Below, in pieces: positions 17,567 through 27,171 of a DNA stretch of 64,000 nucleotides. The notes below the pieces were generated by a model, which worked only from the letters and a program-made list of their open reading frames with translations, made no database searches and had not been told where the DNA came from. Both the position numbers and the translations under genes were made by a program. Source of the DNA: Spongiibacter marinus (GTDB lineage Bacteria > Pseudomonadota > Gammaproteobacteria > Pseudomonadales > Spongiibacteraceae); the NCBI RefSeq assembly GCF_016906995.1, contig NZ_JAFBBD010000003.1, positions 62,001 to 126,000 on the forward strand, given 5' to 3'. The stretch's first letter is position 1, and the number at the start of each line of letters is the position of its first letter.

Positions 17567-19192
17567 TTACTGGCTATTGGCGCCAAACTCGGCCTGCATT
17601 GCGTCGCATCGGGTAATACCGTAGGCCTGCTGGCATATCTGCGCAATGGTCACATCGGCCTGTAGGCGGCACTGCCAGCGCAATGCATCAAAGCTCTCAC
17701 CCTGACTCCGGCAAAAGCGCAGCGCCTGCTCTGCATGCAGCGCTTCCAGTTGTTCGCTGTAGTGCTTGTGTTTGGCAAGCAACGCACGGCGCAGTGTTGA
17801 GATATCCTTCGCACTGCGGCGCGATGCCCAAGGCCAACGTGAGAGCAGCGCATTAGAGTCTTGCTGCCAGCGCTGATAAAGGCTCAAGGCGCCGGGCAAT
17901 TGCTTGACGGCATCCGCCGCTGGTTGCTGATAGGCTTTCACCAGTGCAGATTTCAGCGCTTCCGCCCGGCGCGTGTTTAGACTCCCTACCCCCTTGGCTT
18001 TAAATATCTGCTCCAGGCGCTCAGCGTCGTTGGCTGTTAGGCCATTGAGCGCGGCGTGCTGACTTTCAGATGGCGCGCTTCCCTCGCTGCCTTCGAGCCG
18101 GTGGCTGATAAAACGCGGCTCGCCAGCACTAAGCTGCTCAATACCTACGCCAACAGCTTGCCCGTGCTGTGCGTGGTGGGCGGCACGCAATTGACCATAA
18201 TGCCAGTCTAAATACAGACCGTGGGGGCGCAATACCCCCTGCAATAAGGCCTCGGCATCCACCTCAAATTCTGAGGTATTACCGTGGTGCATGATACGTA
18301 CTTTGTGGAAGCGGCCGCTGTTATCGATCTGGCTGCTGGCAATACTGAGCACAGAGGCCGGCAGGCTTTCACTCAATGCATAGAAATTACCACTGTCGCA
18401 GTCGTAGGCATAGACGTTGATCAGTTGCTGGGGGACGGTGAGGTTTGGCGCTTCGCAACCGCCGATAATGCTAACCCGCTCAAAGCTGCCCGGTTCAAAG
18501 TAAAAGTAGTGACTGCGCTGGTCGGGTAATTGATAGTTAAAATACTGGCGCTCAATAACATAACGCTGGCCGCTACTGAGTTCACGGCGAATTTGTGCAA
18601 CACCGCGCGGCAGGCCGTCTTGATAGTTGGCTTTGACAATGAAGGGCCCCGACACGGGACGGTAGATGCTCAACAGTCGGCGGGGGGCGTTAGCGGGGCT
18701 GATATCGCGGCGATACTGGCGATACTGTTGTTTGCCATCCATGGCAAACAACGGCGGCGATATGCGAAACACCGCTGCCGGATAATGGCTCACCCATTGG
18801 CTCTTGTTTGACTCAGCCAATACGCGTTGTTTGCTATCGCTCAAAACAAAAGCGCCGCGAAAGCGTAACTGCCGCTCGCTAGCGTTATACCGAAACCGGC
18901 CATCCAAAGAGAGTGTAAGCGGCTCCCCGGAGCGATCAGAATACACCTGAGTCAGCACACCTTCTTTTGGAAAGCCGGCATCGTCAAAGCGGCCGCTAAA
19001 CTCGCTGCGACTGGCGCTGAACACCAATTTCCCCTCGCGCGGCATGTCGCCATTCATCCGGCCTTCAAACACCACGCTGCCCGCATCACCATCGAACAGC
19101 ACGCGCTCCTGAGTAGGCAGAGCACAGGCCGACACGAGCAATACACTGGCTAAAAAGCTGTTGCGAAAAACACCCAAGGAACTACATTTCAT
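17567..19192 (-). CDS. Hypothetical lipoprotein with MORN-like N-terminal repeats
   Basis: The 541-residue protein has a lipoprotein signal peptide (LLVSAC, lipidated C23). Residues about 35-140 contain G-x-F/G-x-P patterns (VVFEGRMNGDMPREGKLVF, then FSGRFDDAGFPKEGVLTQ) that recall MORN or toxin-like beta hairpin repeats. The middle is beta-rich and the C-terminal 150 residues are helical, with four cysteines (CRSQGESFDALRWQCRL, CQQAYGITRC). I cannot name a family. It is divergent from the antiporter gene across 135 bases and ends at a strong terminator. Confidence 0.75.
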   Translation of the reverse strand: MKCSSLGVFRNSFLASVLLVSACALPTQERVLFDGDAGSVVFEGRMNGDMPREGKLVFSASRSEFSGRFDDAGFPKEGVLTQVYSDRSGEPLTLSLDGRFRYNASERQLRFRGAFVLSDSKQRVLAESNKSQWVSHYPAAVFRISPPLFAMDGKQQYRQYRRDISPANAPRRLLSIYRPVSGPFIVKANYQDGLPRGVAQIRRELSSGQRYVIERQYFNYQLPDQRSHYFYFEPGSFERVSIIGGCEAPNLTVPQQLINVYAYDCDSGNFYALSESLPASVLSIASSQIDNSGRFHKVRIMHHGNTSEFEVDAEALLQGVLRPHGLYLDWHYGQLRAAHHAQHGQAVGVGIEQLSAGEPRFISHRLEGSEGSAPSESQHAALNGLTANDAERLEQIFKAKGVGSLNTRRAEALKSALVKAYQQPAADAVKQLPGALSLYQRWQQDSNALLSRWPWASRRSAKDISTLRRALLAKHKHYSEQLEALHAEQALRFCRSQGESFDALRWQCRLQADVTIAQICQQAYGITRCDAMQAEFGANSQ

Positions 19193-19327
19193 TTCATTAT
19201 CTCTTTACCCTGCGTCATCCTAGCCCGGTATTTGTGCGTAGACGTTGATCGCTGTCGCGTCTTTACTGTCTACCTCGCTTCATGCCAATGTGGCGGGCTG
19301 TAACGTAAGTTTTAATCTTGGTGGTTT

Positions 19328-21178
19328 ATGACCCTTACTTTGGTCAGCATTCTGGTTTTAGGTATTTTCTGTCAATGGCTGGCGTGGCGGTTCCGCCTGC
19401 CGGCCATTGTACTACTCGCTGCGGGTGGCCTGATACTTGGCCCACTCAGCGGCTGGATCTCGCCGCTGGACGACTTTGGCGACGGTTTAAAAGCCGTTAC
19501 CTCACTGTTTGTAGCGATCATCCTCTTTGAGGGGGGACTGAACCTTCAGTTCCACGAATTGCGAGAAACCGCAAAAGTTACGCGGCGACTCACGTCCCTC
19601 GGGGTGATTTTTGCGTGGCTGCTGGGCACCGCCGCCGCCCATTGGGTTGGCCAGCTCAGTTGGGGCGTCTCGGCGCTACTCGGGGCGATTTTAGTGGTCA
19701 CTGGCCCCACGGTAATCATGCCACTGTTAAAACACGCCAAACTGAATCGGCGCACCGCGTCTTACCTGAAGTGGGAAGGTATTATCAACGACCCCATCGG
19801 GGTGCTGCTCGCGGTGCTTGTCTATCAGTACTTGCTGTACTCGGGTGAAGGCCCAGCGATCGGCCACGTGTTAACCAGTCTGGGCCTGGCCATCAGTGTA
19901 TCGCTGCTATTGGGCGGCGGCATTGCCTACGGCCTGGGAGTGAGCTTTCGTCAGGGCTGGATACCGGAATACTTGAAAGCGCCAGTAATCATCGCGTCGG
20001 TACTGGCGGTATATGCTCTGGCGGACTTGGTGCAGCACGAATCCGGCCTGCTGGCGACAACCCTGATGGGCATTGTGATGGGCAATATGCGCCTGCGCAG
20101 TCTGGATGAAATGCGGCGCTTTAAAGAGTATTTAACACTGATACTCGTGTCATTTTTGTTCGTGGTCCTCACCGCCTCACTCACCATGGAATCCATTCGC
20201 GCGATACACCCTCCGCTGATATTTATGGTGCTGGCGTTTCTGTTTGTGGTGCGCCCTCTCGCGGTGTACCTGGCAACGATCGGCGCGGGTGGCGACTGGC
20301 GCGACCGATTGTTAATTGGCTGGATCGCCCCTCGCGGAGTGGTGGCGGCGGCCTCGGCAGGTGCATTTTCACCAGCGTTGATCGATGCCGGCTTTAGTGA
20401 TGCTCAGTATCTGGTACCCGCCGTCTTTATGTTGATATTTGTGACGGTACTTGCCCACGGCTTCTCATTGGGGCCCCTCACCCGCCTACTGAAATTAGGC
20501 TCGCCGGGCAAAGGCCGCATCTTGATTGTCGGCGCCTCACCGTGGGCCATAGAACTCGCACTGGAGCTGAAGAACCTAAAGCAGGATGTGATCATCGCCG
20601 ACAGCGAGTGGGCGCGATTACAAACGGCCCGTCAGCGCGGTATTGAGACCTGGTTCGGCGAAGTATTGTCCGATATGGCAGAGGAAGCGATGGCGCTGGA
20701 CAACATATACACCGTGCTGGCGGCCACAGGTAACAACCATTACAACTCCATGGTGTGTAACCACTACGCCCCCCATATTGGACGCCACCGCGTTTTTCAG
20801 CCCCACGACAGTGGCAGCGAGCGCGAAAAACACCAAGTCCCCGAGACCCGTCGCGGAATCACCGCATTTTCAAGCAATGTCTCCTACGCCGAAATGTGGA
20901 CCCGGCTCATTCGCGGTTGGGGCTTTCGTAAAACCAGTATCACCGAGAGCTTCGACGAGTCCCAGTTTCTCAGTAGCCTGCCAGACGAGGCAGTGCAACT
21001 GGCCCTAATTCCGGAAAGTGGCAAGCTGGAGTGGTTGAGCAAATCCAGTCGCCGCTTGCAAAACGGCGACACAGTGATCAGCTTCGTGCCGCCGGATGCA
21101 AAGAAACTGACGACTAAACCCGAGGTGGTAACCAGTACTAAGCGCGACGGCGGCGCACCTGTGGACCTTCCGGCCTAG
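19328..21178 (+). CDS. CPA1-type Na+(K+)/H+ antiporter with C-terminal TrkA-N domain
   Basis: The 616-residue protein has about twelve membrane segments in residues 1-390 with the CPA antiporter core. VVTGPTVIMPLL matches the discontinuous helix region, and EGIINDPIGVLLA has the Asn-Asp pair typical of electroneutral NhaP exchangers. Residues about 397-520 form a TrkA-N (RCK) nucleotide-binding domain (GRILIVGASPWAIELALEL, then D of VIIAD), and the tail may be TrkA-C-like. It would exchange cations for protons across the inner membrane under NAD(H) or nucleotide control. It stands alone, divergent from the lipoprotein gene. Confidence 0.9.
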   Translation: MTLTLVSILVLGIFCQWLAWRFRLPAIVLLAAGGLILGPLSGWISPLDDFGDGLKAVTSLFVAIILFEGGLNLQFHELRETAKVTRRLTSLGVIFAWLLGTAAAHWVGQLSWGVSALLGAILVVTGPTVIMPLLKHAKLNRRTASYLKWEGIINDPIGVLLAVLVYQYLLYSGEGPAIGHVLTSLGLAISVSLLLGGGIAYGLGVSFRQGWIPEYLKAPVIIASVLAVYALADLVQHESGLLATTLMGIVMGNMRLRSLDEMRRFKEYLTLILVSFLFVVLTASLTMESIRAIHPPLIFMVLAFLFVVRPLAVYLATIGAGGDWRDRLLIGWIAPRGVVAAASAGAFSPALIDAGFSDAQYLVPAVFMLIFVTVLAHGFSLGPLTRLLKLGSPGKGRILIVGASPWAIELALELKNLKQDVIIADSEWARLQTARQRGIETWFGEVLSDMAEEAMALDNIYTVLAATGNNHYNSMVCNHYAPHIGRHRVFQPHDSGSEREKHQVPETRRGITAFSSNVSYAEMWTRLIRGWGFRKTSITESFDESQFLSSLPDEAVQLALIPESGKLEWLSKSSRRLQNGDTVISFVPPDAKKLTTKPEVVTSTKRDGGAPVDLPA

Positions 21179-21187
21179 GGCTGCCTT

Positions 21188-21631
21188 TTACAAGCCCATA
21201 AAGTCGGGCACATTAAATACCCAGCTGCGCTCTTCACGGCGGCTGGAAATTTGCCAACCATTGTCGCCACGGCGGTATTCATCTACGTACCAGAGGCCCA
21301 GCATAAATACTTGGCTTTCTTCACCCAGCGGCATTTCCATCGGGTTAAAGCACATTACCCGCCCGGTTGCGCGGTCACCGTCAACGCGTATCTGAATGTT
21401 CGCGTTCAGGTGTTGGGTATTACTGAAGGCAGGCAGCGCTTCTTTCAAAAACGCGATTGTGGTCTCCACATCACCCACTGAGCCACCAAAAGCGCTGTAG
21501 TCTATCGCCGCGTCCGGCGTGAACACGTCACGCAGTTCGTCGGCCGCCTGCCGGTCGATAATATCGGCGTAATGGAATAGCAGGTCCTGTATTTCAAGGC
21601 GGTCAGAAATCTCTTGCAAGCTCAAGCTCAC
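21188..21631 (-). CDS. SnoaL-like (NTF2-fold) protein
   Basis: This 147-residue protein begins with the SnoaL_4 pattern (EISDRLEIQDLLFHYADIID), then FTPDAAIDYSAFGG and a closing pair of strands (VFMLGLWYVDEYRR, WQISSRREERSW). The NTF2-like fold serves as a small dehydratase, isomerase or cyclase; members of this subgroup often sit in steroid or lipid catabolism loci. Its neighbour upstream on the same strand is the amidohydrolase-fold gene, but a terminator separates them. It converges with the antiporter gene with nine bases between stops. Confidence 0.8.
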   Translation of the reverse strand: MSLSLQEISDRLEIQDLLFHYADIIDRQAADELRDVFTPDAAIDYSAFGGSVGDVETTIAFLKEALPAFSNTQHLNANIQIRVDGDRATGRVMCFNPMEMPLGEESQVFMLGLWYVDEYRRGDNGWQISSRREERSWVFNVPDFMGL

Positions 21632-21681
21632 GGCAATGCCCTCTTATTGTTATCGTTAAAAATATAACGCCAGTACAACGA

Positions 21682-21709
21682 AAAACGGCAGTCTAGTGAC
21701 TGCCGTTTT
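21682..21709 (-). terminator. Rho-independent terminator of the amidohydrolase-like gene
   Basis: A perfect 12-base inverted repeat, AAAACGGCAGTC-TAGT-GACTGCCGTTTT, lies 25 bases after the stop of the 21735-22604 gene. It has A/T runs on both sides, so it could work in both directions. Confidence 0.85.
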
Positions 21710-21734
21710 ATCGCGCATGACCCAAGCGGGTGAA

Positions 21735-22604
21735 TCAGTCGAGCTTGAACACGCGGCGTGCGTTTTCACTCAGGAACTTCGGCCATACTTCGTCTTTGAA
21801 CGGCACATTGGGCATATCGCGGAAAATACGATCCAGTGACAGGCCCATCGGGAAGTAACCCGCGTACATGACTTTGTCAGCACCGCGACTATTGGCAAAG
21901 TTCACAATTTCTTGTGGGTAGTGCTTCGGCGCGAAGGCGCTGGTCATGTAGTACAGGTTTGGGTATTTCAGCATAAGCTTCCACGCCAATTTTTCCCATG
22001 GCTCGGCGCCGTGACGCATAACAACCTTCAGCTCGGGGAAGAACCAGCAAACCTCATCCAGCAGTTCCACCTTTTGCGGCGCCATGGGCAGTCGTGGTCC
22101 GGGAACCCCTACACATGGGCAGAATGGAATATCCAGCTCGACCAGCTTGGCGTAGATCGGATACCACTTTTTGTCGTTGTAAGGCACTTGCGGACACAAG
22201 CCCGAGGCAAAGCCAGTTACAGCTTTAATACCGTACTCTTCGTGGAAGCGCACAATTTTACGCACTTCGTCCATGCCATTGTTCGGGTTGACTTCCAGTG
22301 AGGTAAAGAAGCGATCCGGATGACGCTTGTAGGCTTCTTTGGCCACTTCGTTGTGGTCGTCAATGCCCAGCATTGCCCGCTCAATATTATGCTTGTCCAT
22401 CTGTTCGATGGTGTAGGCAATATAGTCTTCTTTTTTACCGGTGTCGGGAATGTCTTTGAACATGTACTGCGCCGGCATTTTGAACATGGTCCGGCTTTCT
22501 TCGTCCATCAGCAGCGGCTTCATAAACTCGTACCACTGGCTGTTGTCTTCCCCGGGCACACTCAGCATCAGGTCCACGACCTTAATGTCACTGGGTATTG
22601 GCAT
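21735..22604 (-). CDS. Amidohydrolase_2-type TIM-barrel protein with degenerate metal site
   Basis: The 289-residue protein has the overall sequence pattern of ACMSD-like amidohydrolases: a central GIKAVTGFASGL, KVVMRHGAEPWEKL, YPNLYYMTSAF, and a C-terminal ENARRVFKLD matching the usual N-A-x-R-L/V-F-x-L. The N-terminal D-x-H-x-H metal motif is replaced by VVDLMLSVPGE, and the usual GSDYP is KVMYAGYFP, so the catalytic metal His pair and Asp are missing. It may be a metal-free enzyme or a binding protein. It starts at 22604 and is followed by a strong terminator. Confidence 0.75.
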   Translation of the reverse strand: MPIPSDIKVVDLMLSVPGEDNSQWYEFMKPLLMDEESRTMFKMPAQYMFKDIPDTGKKEDYIAYTIEQMDKHNIERAMLGIDDHNEVAKEAYKRHPDRFFTSLEVNPNNGMDEVRKIVRFHEEYGIKAVTGFASGLCPQVPYNDKKWYPIYAKLVELDIPFCPCVGVPGPRLPMAPQKVELLDEVCWFFPELKVVMRHGAEPWEKLAWKLMLKYPNLYYMTSAFAPKHYPQEIVNFANSRGADKVMYAGYFPMGLSLDRIFRDMPNVPFKDEVWPKFLSENARRVFKLD

Positions 22605-22700
22605 GGGTTGGCTCCTCGATGATTCCTAAAGTGCCTTCATTCTCTGCGCAGACCGGCCTTCCCTCAATAGCATTACACGCCAGCCCATGCACAAAATCGG

Positions 22701-23120
22701 TCAATTACCCGCGGCCAGCGCCTCACGTAACGCCGCCGCGTTATCAGCCAATTGCTGCGGGTCACCCTGGGTGCGACCGTGTATTTGAATGCTTTGCCCC
22801 GGATAGGCGGGAATCAAATGCATGTGATAATGAAATACCGTTTGGCCAGCGGCGGCGCCGTTTAGCTGATGAACACCAATGCCATCTGCTTGGCAGTGCG
22901 CCTTTAAAATGGGCGCTAGGCGTCCAGCGAACTGGTTTACTGCCGCCAGCAAAGTGTCTGACATGGTGAAAATATCATCGTGGTGCTCATGCGGAATTAT
23001 CAAGCAGTGGCCATTACTGGCCGGTGCGATATCCATAAAACACAGTAACTGATCATCGCGATACACTTCGTGACAGGGAAGTTGGCCCGCAACAATTTGG
23101 CAAAAAATACAATCGCTCAT
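22701..23120 (-). CDS. HIT-family nucleotide-binding protein
   Basis: The 139-residue protein has the histidine-triad motif HYHMHLIP (H-x-H-x-H) near residue 97 and the CIFCQIVAGQLPCHEVY start of HinT-like proteins, with two or three cysteines that can bind zinc (C4, C7). HIT hydrolases act on phosphoramidates such as AMP-lysine or adenosine monophosphoramidate. It lies two bases after the metallo-beta-lactamase gene stop, so these two are surely cotranscribed, with the MBL gene first. Confidence 0.9.
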   Translation of the reverse strand: MSDCIFCQIVAGQLPCHEVYRDDQLLCFMDIAPASNGHCLIIPHEHHDDIFTMSDTLLAAVNQFAGRLAPILKAHCQADGIGVHQLNGAAAGQTVFHYHMHLIPAYPGQSIQIHGRTQGDPQQLADNAAALREALAAGN

Positions 23121-23122
23121 TT

Positions 23123-24226
23123 CTATACCTCCATCGGGCCATCATCGGGCTGATGCGGGCAGCGCGAGTAAGGGCTGCCATCCGGGTCTAAACTGCTGTA
23201 GCGATAAACGCCTTGCTCGTCCAGATGACGCTGTAAGCGCCCCTGGTAATACAAGTAATGCAGGTGGGCAATGGACTCACCGAGGGCCAGCGTTAATTGG
23301 CTCATCTCGACCTTGCGCGCGAACAGAACATCGAAAAGCTCAATGGCACATTTGGGCTGTTCACAGGCCTTCTCCACAGCCGCCAAGTGCCCCTTGTGAT
23401 GATCAATCAAATACTCCAAGCGGTAATGCACGCCGTAGAACGGTGCATTGTGGGCCGGCATCACCAAGGTATCGGCAGGCAATGCTTCACGAAAGCGCGT
23501 GAGGGCGGCAAACCAGTCTGCGAGGGGGTTGGCCTCTGGCTCGCTGGGCATCACGCTAACATTTGACGTGATGCGCGGAATAATTTGGTCGCCGGAAAGC
23601 AACAGTTTATCGTCGGCAGAAAACAGACTGACGTGCTCCGGCGAATGCCCGCTGCCTGTCATTACCTGCCATCGTCGGCCACCAATCTTCAGCGTTTGAC
23701 CGTCTCTCAGACGCTGGTAGGCCTTGGGCATTGGCTCAACGATATTGCCGAAGCCGCGGAATTTATTGCGCATTTTCTCTATGACGTCTGCGGGAATGCC
23801 GGCGTTCTGAAAATAGCGCTCAGTGGTCCATTCCAGATCACCCTGCCCCATCGAGCTAAACACGCGCGAGCTGATATATTCGCCAAAGCTCATATACAGG
23901 GGCACGCGGTGCTCGCGGCAAAGCCAACCCGCCTGACCAATATGATCGGGGTGCATATGGGTACAGATAACCCCCTTGAGCGGCTTGCCCGCCATCGGGC
24001 CGTCGAACAATAACTGCCAGCGCTCCTGGGTATCCCCTGTTTTCATGCCGGTATCGACGATATACCAACCGTCGCCGTCGTCCAGCACATATAAATTAAT
24101 GTGATCCAAGGCCATGGGCAGCGCCATCTGCAACCAAAAGACGCCGGGCGCAACTTCAATCCACTCCCCTTTAGCAGGCGCCTGAGAGAAGGGATAACGA
24201 ATAGGGTTTTGGGATTCGGAACTCAT
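23123..24226 (-). CDS. Metallo-beta-lactamase-fold hydrolase
   Basis: The 367-residue protein (start at ATG 24226; the frame is open to 24304) keeps the MBL metal site: CTHMHPDHIGQ, the GSGHSPEHV histidine, LLSGDQIIP and the last histidine in MPAHNAPF. The C-terminal extension (about 250-367) is the winged-helix-like region seen in MBL proteins related to LACTB2 or glyoxalase-like hydrolases. Substrate is unknown; thioesters, lactones or RNA are all possible for this fold. It forms a tight operon with the downstream HIT gene. Confidence 0.87.
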   Translation of the reverse strand: MSSESQNPIRYPFSQAPAKGEWIEVAPGVFWLQMALPMALDHINLYVLDDGDGWYIVDTGMKTGDTQERWQLLFDGPMAGKPLKGVICTHMHPDHIGQAGWLCREHRVPLYMSFGEYISSRVFSSMGQGDLEWTTERYFQNAGIPADVIEKMRNKFRGFGNIVEPMPKAYQRLRDGQTLKIGGRRWQVMTGSGHSPEHVSLFSADDKLLLSGDQIIPRITSNVSVMPSEPEANPLADWFAALTRFREALPADTLVMPAHNAPFYGVHYRLEYLIDHHKGHLAAVEKACEQPKCAIELFDVLFARKVEMSQLTLALGESIAHLHYLYYQGRLQRHLDEQGVYRYSSLDPDGSPYSRCPHQPDDGPMEV

Positions 24227-24303
24227 AGATACGGTCCATCGTTGCCGTGAAGAGAGGCAAAAACACCAGTTTGGCAGAAGATTGGCGAAGATGCAGCTAA
24301 ACA

Positions 24304-24322
24304 CGCCGCCAAAGCGGCGGCG
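24304..24322 (-). terminator. Possible terminator after the molybdenum hydroxylase operon
   Basis: A CGCCGCC-AAAGC-GGCGGCG hairpin lies about 20 bases past the stop of the large hydroxylase subunit gene. On the minus strand it is followed by TGTTTAG, a weak T-tract. Confidence 0.45.
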
Positions 24323-24341
24323 GTTTAACCTCAGTGCAGAC

Positions 24342-26504
24342 TTAGCTCAAACGCAAAGGAAGCTCGCGCAGACGCTGCCCGGTCGCCGCAAAAATGGCAT
24401 TGGCCAGCGCCGGTGCCACGGGTGGCGTACCTGGCTCACCGACGCCGCTGGGCGGGTTGGTACTCGGCAGTATATGAACGTCAATTTCTGGGGATTCGTT
24501 AATCCGCAGCAACTGATAATCGTGGAAGTTACTCTGCTGGACAGCGCCATCCTCAAGGGTGATTTCGCCTTTCAGGGCCGCCGTCAAACCAAAGTTAATG
24601 CCGCTTTGCATCTGCCCAACGACGATATCCGGGTTAATCACTTGACCGCAGTCAACAACACACGTCACCTTGTGCACCCGAATGCGCCCACCGTCAGCTG
24701 ACACATTCACCACCTCTGCCACCACACTGCCAAAGGATTCATGCACCGCTAAGCCCTGATACTGACCGGCAGGCGGGTTACCCCAATCAGCCAGTTCAGC
24801 GGCCTTACTCAACACCGCAAAGTGGCGAGACTCCGGATCCATATTGGCCAGACGAAAATCCAGCGGATTTTTGTTGGTTTGGTGAGCCAGTTCGTCGATA
24901 AAGCCTTCCATAAAGAACGCATTCTGCGAATGGCCCACTGAGCGCCAGTAACCCAGCGGCGCAGACACGTCCTGCATCACGTAGTTACTGCGCTTGTAAG
25001 CAAAGTTGTAGGGCGTGTGAATCAAGCCTTCTGTTGCCGCAGGGTCTGAGCCCGCCGCCATGCTACCAATACCGTCGTGTACACCCGATGGCAACCAGCT
25101 CGGTAACAAACTGCGGGTCATCACCGGTAAAAACTGACCGAAAATACTCGGCGCCACCGCTTTGATCTGCACGCTGCTTACGCTGTCGCCATCGATGGTC
25201 GCGGCCATCAATGCCGTAGAGTTGGGGCGATAAAAATCGTGGCGAGTGTCGTCCTCACGGCTCCATACCAGTCGCACAGGCTTGCCAGAGAGTTGGGCAA
25301 TACGTGCTGCTTCAACCACATAGTCGTTCTGAATGCGTCGCCCGAAGCCACCGCCCAGAAAGTGGTTATGCAGGCGAATCCGTGAACGCTCAATTCCGGT
25401 GGCACGCTCTACCGCATCGAGCGCCAGTTGCACACCCTGCATACCAGACCAGATTTCTATGCCATCGTCACTGGCAACGGCCAGCGCGTTCATCGGCTCC
25501 ATCGTGGCGTGTGCCAACAGTGGCACGTCGTAGAAAGCTTCAAAGCGCTCCCCTACCGCGGCACTTGCCTCACCGACCTCTTCAACTTGTTTGCCTTCTT
25601 CAGTCTTTGCCAGCTCGTGACGCTGGGCGCGCAGTGCTCTGCTACTCACACCAGCCAGTGGCCCCTTGTTCCACTCAACACTGATTTTGTTTGCCGCCTG
25701 GCGCGCTTGCCAATAATTACCGGCCAATACCGCCACGGCACCGTCGACTTCAAGCACCTGCTCGACACCGGGGCTGGACAAGGCAGCGCTGGCATCAAAG
25801 CTTTTTAAGCTGCCGCCAAAATGTGGACAGCGCACCAGCACGGCGCTCAGCGCACCAGGATACTGGGCATCAAGTCCGAAGTCGGCCTGCCCTGTCACTT
25901 TTGCCCGAGCGTCTAAGCGCGCATTGTGCTTGCCAATAAAACGGTAGTCGCGCGCGGCTTTGAGCGGCACCTCCTCGGGTAATTCTTGTTGACGAGCTCG
26001 ATCAATCAGGCTGGCCGGCTTAACCTCTAAATCACCGATATAAACATTTCCATCGCGCAACATCACTGTCGCAATATCCACGCCCGCCTGCTCCGCCGCG
26101 GCGCTGCGCAGCAAATACGCAAGGCTGGCGGCAGCTTTACGCAAGGGCTCAAAACTGGTGCGAATCGATGAGCTGCCACCGGTAAGCATTACGTAGAAAT
26201 CGGGGTCGATAAAATCCGGGTGGAATTGAGCTTGTTCGATATACAGCATGTTTGGCGGCATGTTCAGCTCTTCGGCGGCCATCGTCGCCATTCCTGTGTA
26301 GGTTCCCTGACCCATTTCCGATTTGTGCAACTGCAAGGTTATCTGCCCGTCGGGGCTCAGCTGCAAAAACGCATTGGGTTGAAGGTCTGCTGACGCGGCA
26401 TGCGGCAGCGGCGTTGGCCCACAACCGGTGAGATTAACGCCCAGAACCAGGGACCCGCCGACGGCGGCACTACCTTGGATAAAACGGCGACGACGAATAC
26501 TCAT
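24342..26504 (-). CDS. Molybdopterin-binding large subunit of xanthine dehydrogenase family (IorB-like), Tat-exported
   Basis: The 720-residue protein starts with a twin-arginine signal ([21 protein letters not shown]) and has the split aldehyde-oxidase/IorB layout. Molybdopterin-contact motifs include [23 protein letters not shown] and the catalytic glutamate in GVGEPGTPP near the C-terminus. Partner gene order, small Fe-S subunit first with a four-base overlap, is typical of isoquinoline 1-oxidoreductase-type enzymes, which hydroxylate N-heterocycles or oxidise aldehydes using water and pass electrons to a cytochrome. No cytochrome or XdhC chaperone gene is adjacent. It would need the cofactor from the moa pathway at 4.5-5.7 kb. 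Confidence 0.9.
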   Translation of the reverse strand: MSIRRRRFIQGSAAVGGSLVLGVNLTGCGPTPLPHAASADLQPNAFLQLSPDGQITLQLHKSEMGQGTYTGMATMAAEELNMPPNMLYIEQAQFHPDFIDPDFYVMLTGGSSSIRTSFEPLRKAAASLAYLLRSAAAEQAGVDIATVMLRDGNVYIGDLEVKPASLIDRARQQELPEEVPLKAARDYRFIGKHNARLDARAKVTGQADFGLDAQYPGALSAVLVRCPHFGGSLKSFDASAALSSPGVEQVLEVDGAVAVLAGNYWQARQAANKISVEWNKGPLAGVSSRALRAQRHELAKTEEGKQVEEVGEASAAVGERFEAFYDVPLLAHATMEPMNALAVASDDGIEIWSGMQGVQLALDAVERATGIERSRIRLHNHFLGGGFGRRIQNDYVVEAARIAQLSGKPVRLVWSREDDTRHDFYRPNSTALMAATIDGDSVSSVQIKAVAPSIFGQFLPVMTRSLLPSWLPSGVHDGIGSMAAGSDPAATEGLIHTPYNFAYKRSNYVMQDVSAPLGYWRSVGHSQNAFFMEGFIDELAHQTNKNPLDFRLANMDPESRHFAVLSKAAELADWGNPPAGQYQGLAVHESFGSVVAEVVNVSADGGRIRVHKVTCVVDCGQVINPDIVVGQMQSGINFGLTAALKGEITLEDGAVQQSNFHDYQLLRINESPEIDVHILPSTNPPSGVGEPGTPPVAPALANAIFAATGQRLRELPLRLS

Positions 26505-27007
26505 GACGCCACCTCCGCTTTATTTGCCTGGGGGTCATAATGTTGCACGCCCGCCGCTGCAGCGTGAATCGCCGCGCGAATTTTTGAATACGTACCGCAG
26601 CGGCAGATATTACCGGACATGGCCGCATCGATATCGGCATCGCTCGGTTGCGGATTGCTTTCCAACAAGGCCACCGCCGACATAATTTGACCGGACTGGC
26701 AATATCCACACTGGGGAACATTGTGCTCGATCCACGCTTCCTGAACCGGGTGGAGGCCACCCTGCTCGTCAACCAAGCCTTCAATCGTGGTGATTGCCTG
26801 GCCTACGGCCCCCTGAACAGGGAAGCTACAGCTGCGAATAGGGTTGCCGTTTAAGTGCACCGTGCATGCGCCGCACAGCCCCATGCCGCAACCGAATTTG
26901 GTGCCGGTCATTGCCAGCTCGTCGCGAATGACCCATAACAGCGGTGTGCTCGGGTCAACATCAAGTTCAACGGCCTTACCGTTTAGCGTAAATGCCAGAC
27001 TGGTCAT
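26501..27007 (-). CDS. 2Fe-2S subunit of xanthine dehydrogenase family (IorA-like)
   Basis: The 168-residue protein carries two 2Fe-2S sites. The plant-ferredoxin-type cluster is in the first half ([15 protein letters not shown] with a later cysteine in IRSC). The second, helical domain cluster lies in CGYCQSG and CRCGTYSKI. It relays electrons from the molybdenum centre of the large subunit encoded immediately downstream, and the ATGA overlap indicates translational coupling. It has no signal peptide, so it probably rides with the Tat signal of the large subunit. Confidence 0.92.
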   Translation of the reverse strand: MTSLAFTLNGKAVELDVDPSTPLLWVIRDELAMTGTKFGCGMGLCGACTVHLNGNPIRSCSFPVQGAVGQAITTIEGLVDEQGGLHPVQEAWIEHNVPQCGYCQSGQIMSAVALLESNPQPSDADIDAAMSGNICRCGTYSKIRAAIHAAAAGVQHYDPQANKAEVAS

Positions 27008-27171
27008 ATTTTCTCCGTACTAGATCTGCATGCTCAGCAGCGAGCATACGACTATTTTTTATAACCGACGATTATGGAGAAAAGATGCTGACAACCCCAT
27101 TACAGCTTGTTCATAATTCGCAGAACATGCAGCGAAAATGCATTATTATCGAGTTACATAGCCGTAACTTC

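Noticed and set aside
24342-27007. Carbon-monoxide dehydrogenase assignment for the molybdenum hydroxylase
   Set aside because: No FAD-binding medium subunit is present and the large subunit has a Tat signal and IorB-like order; isoquinoline-oxidoreductase-type is the better reading.
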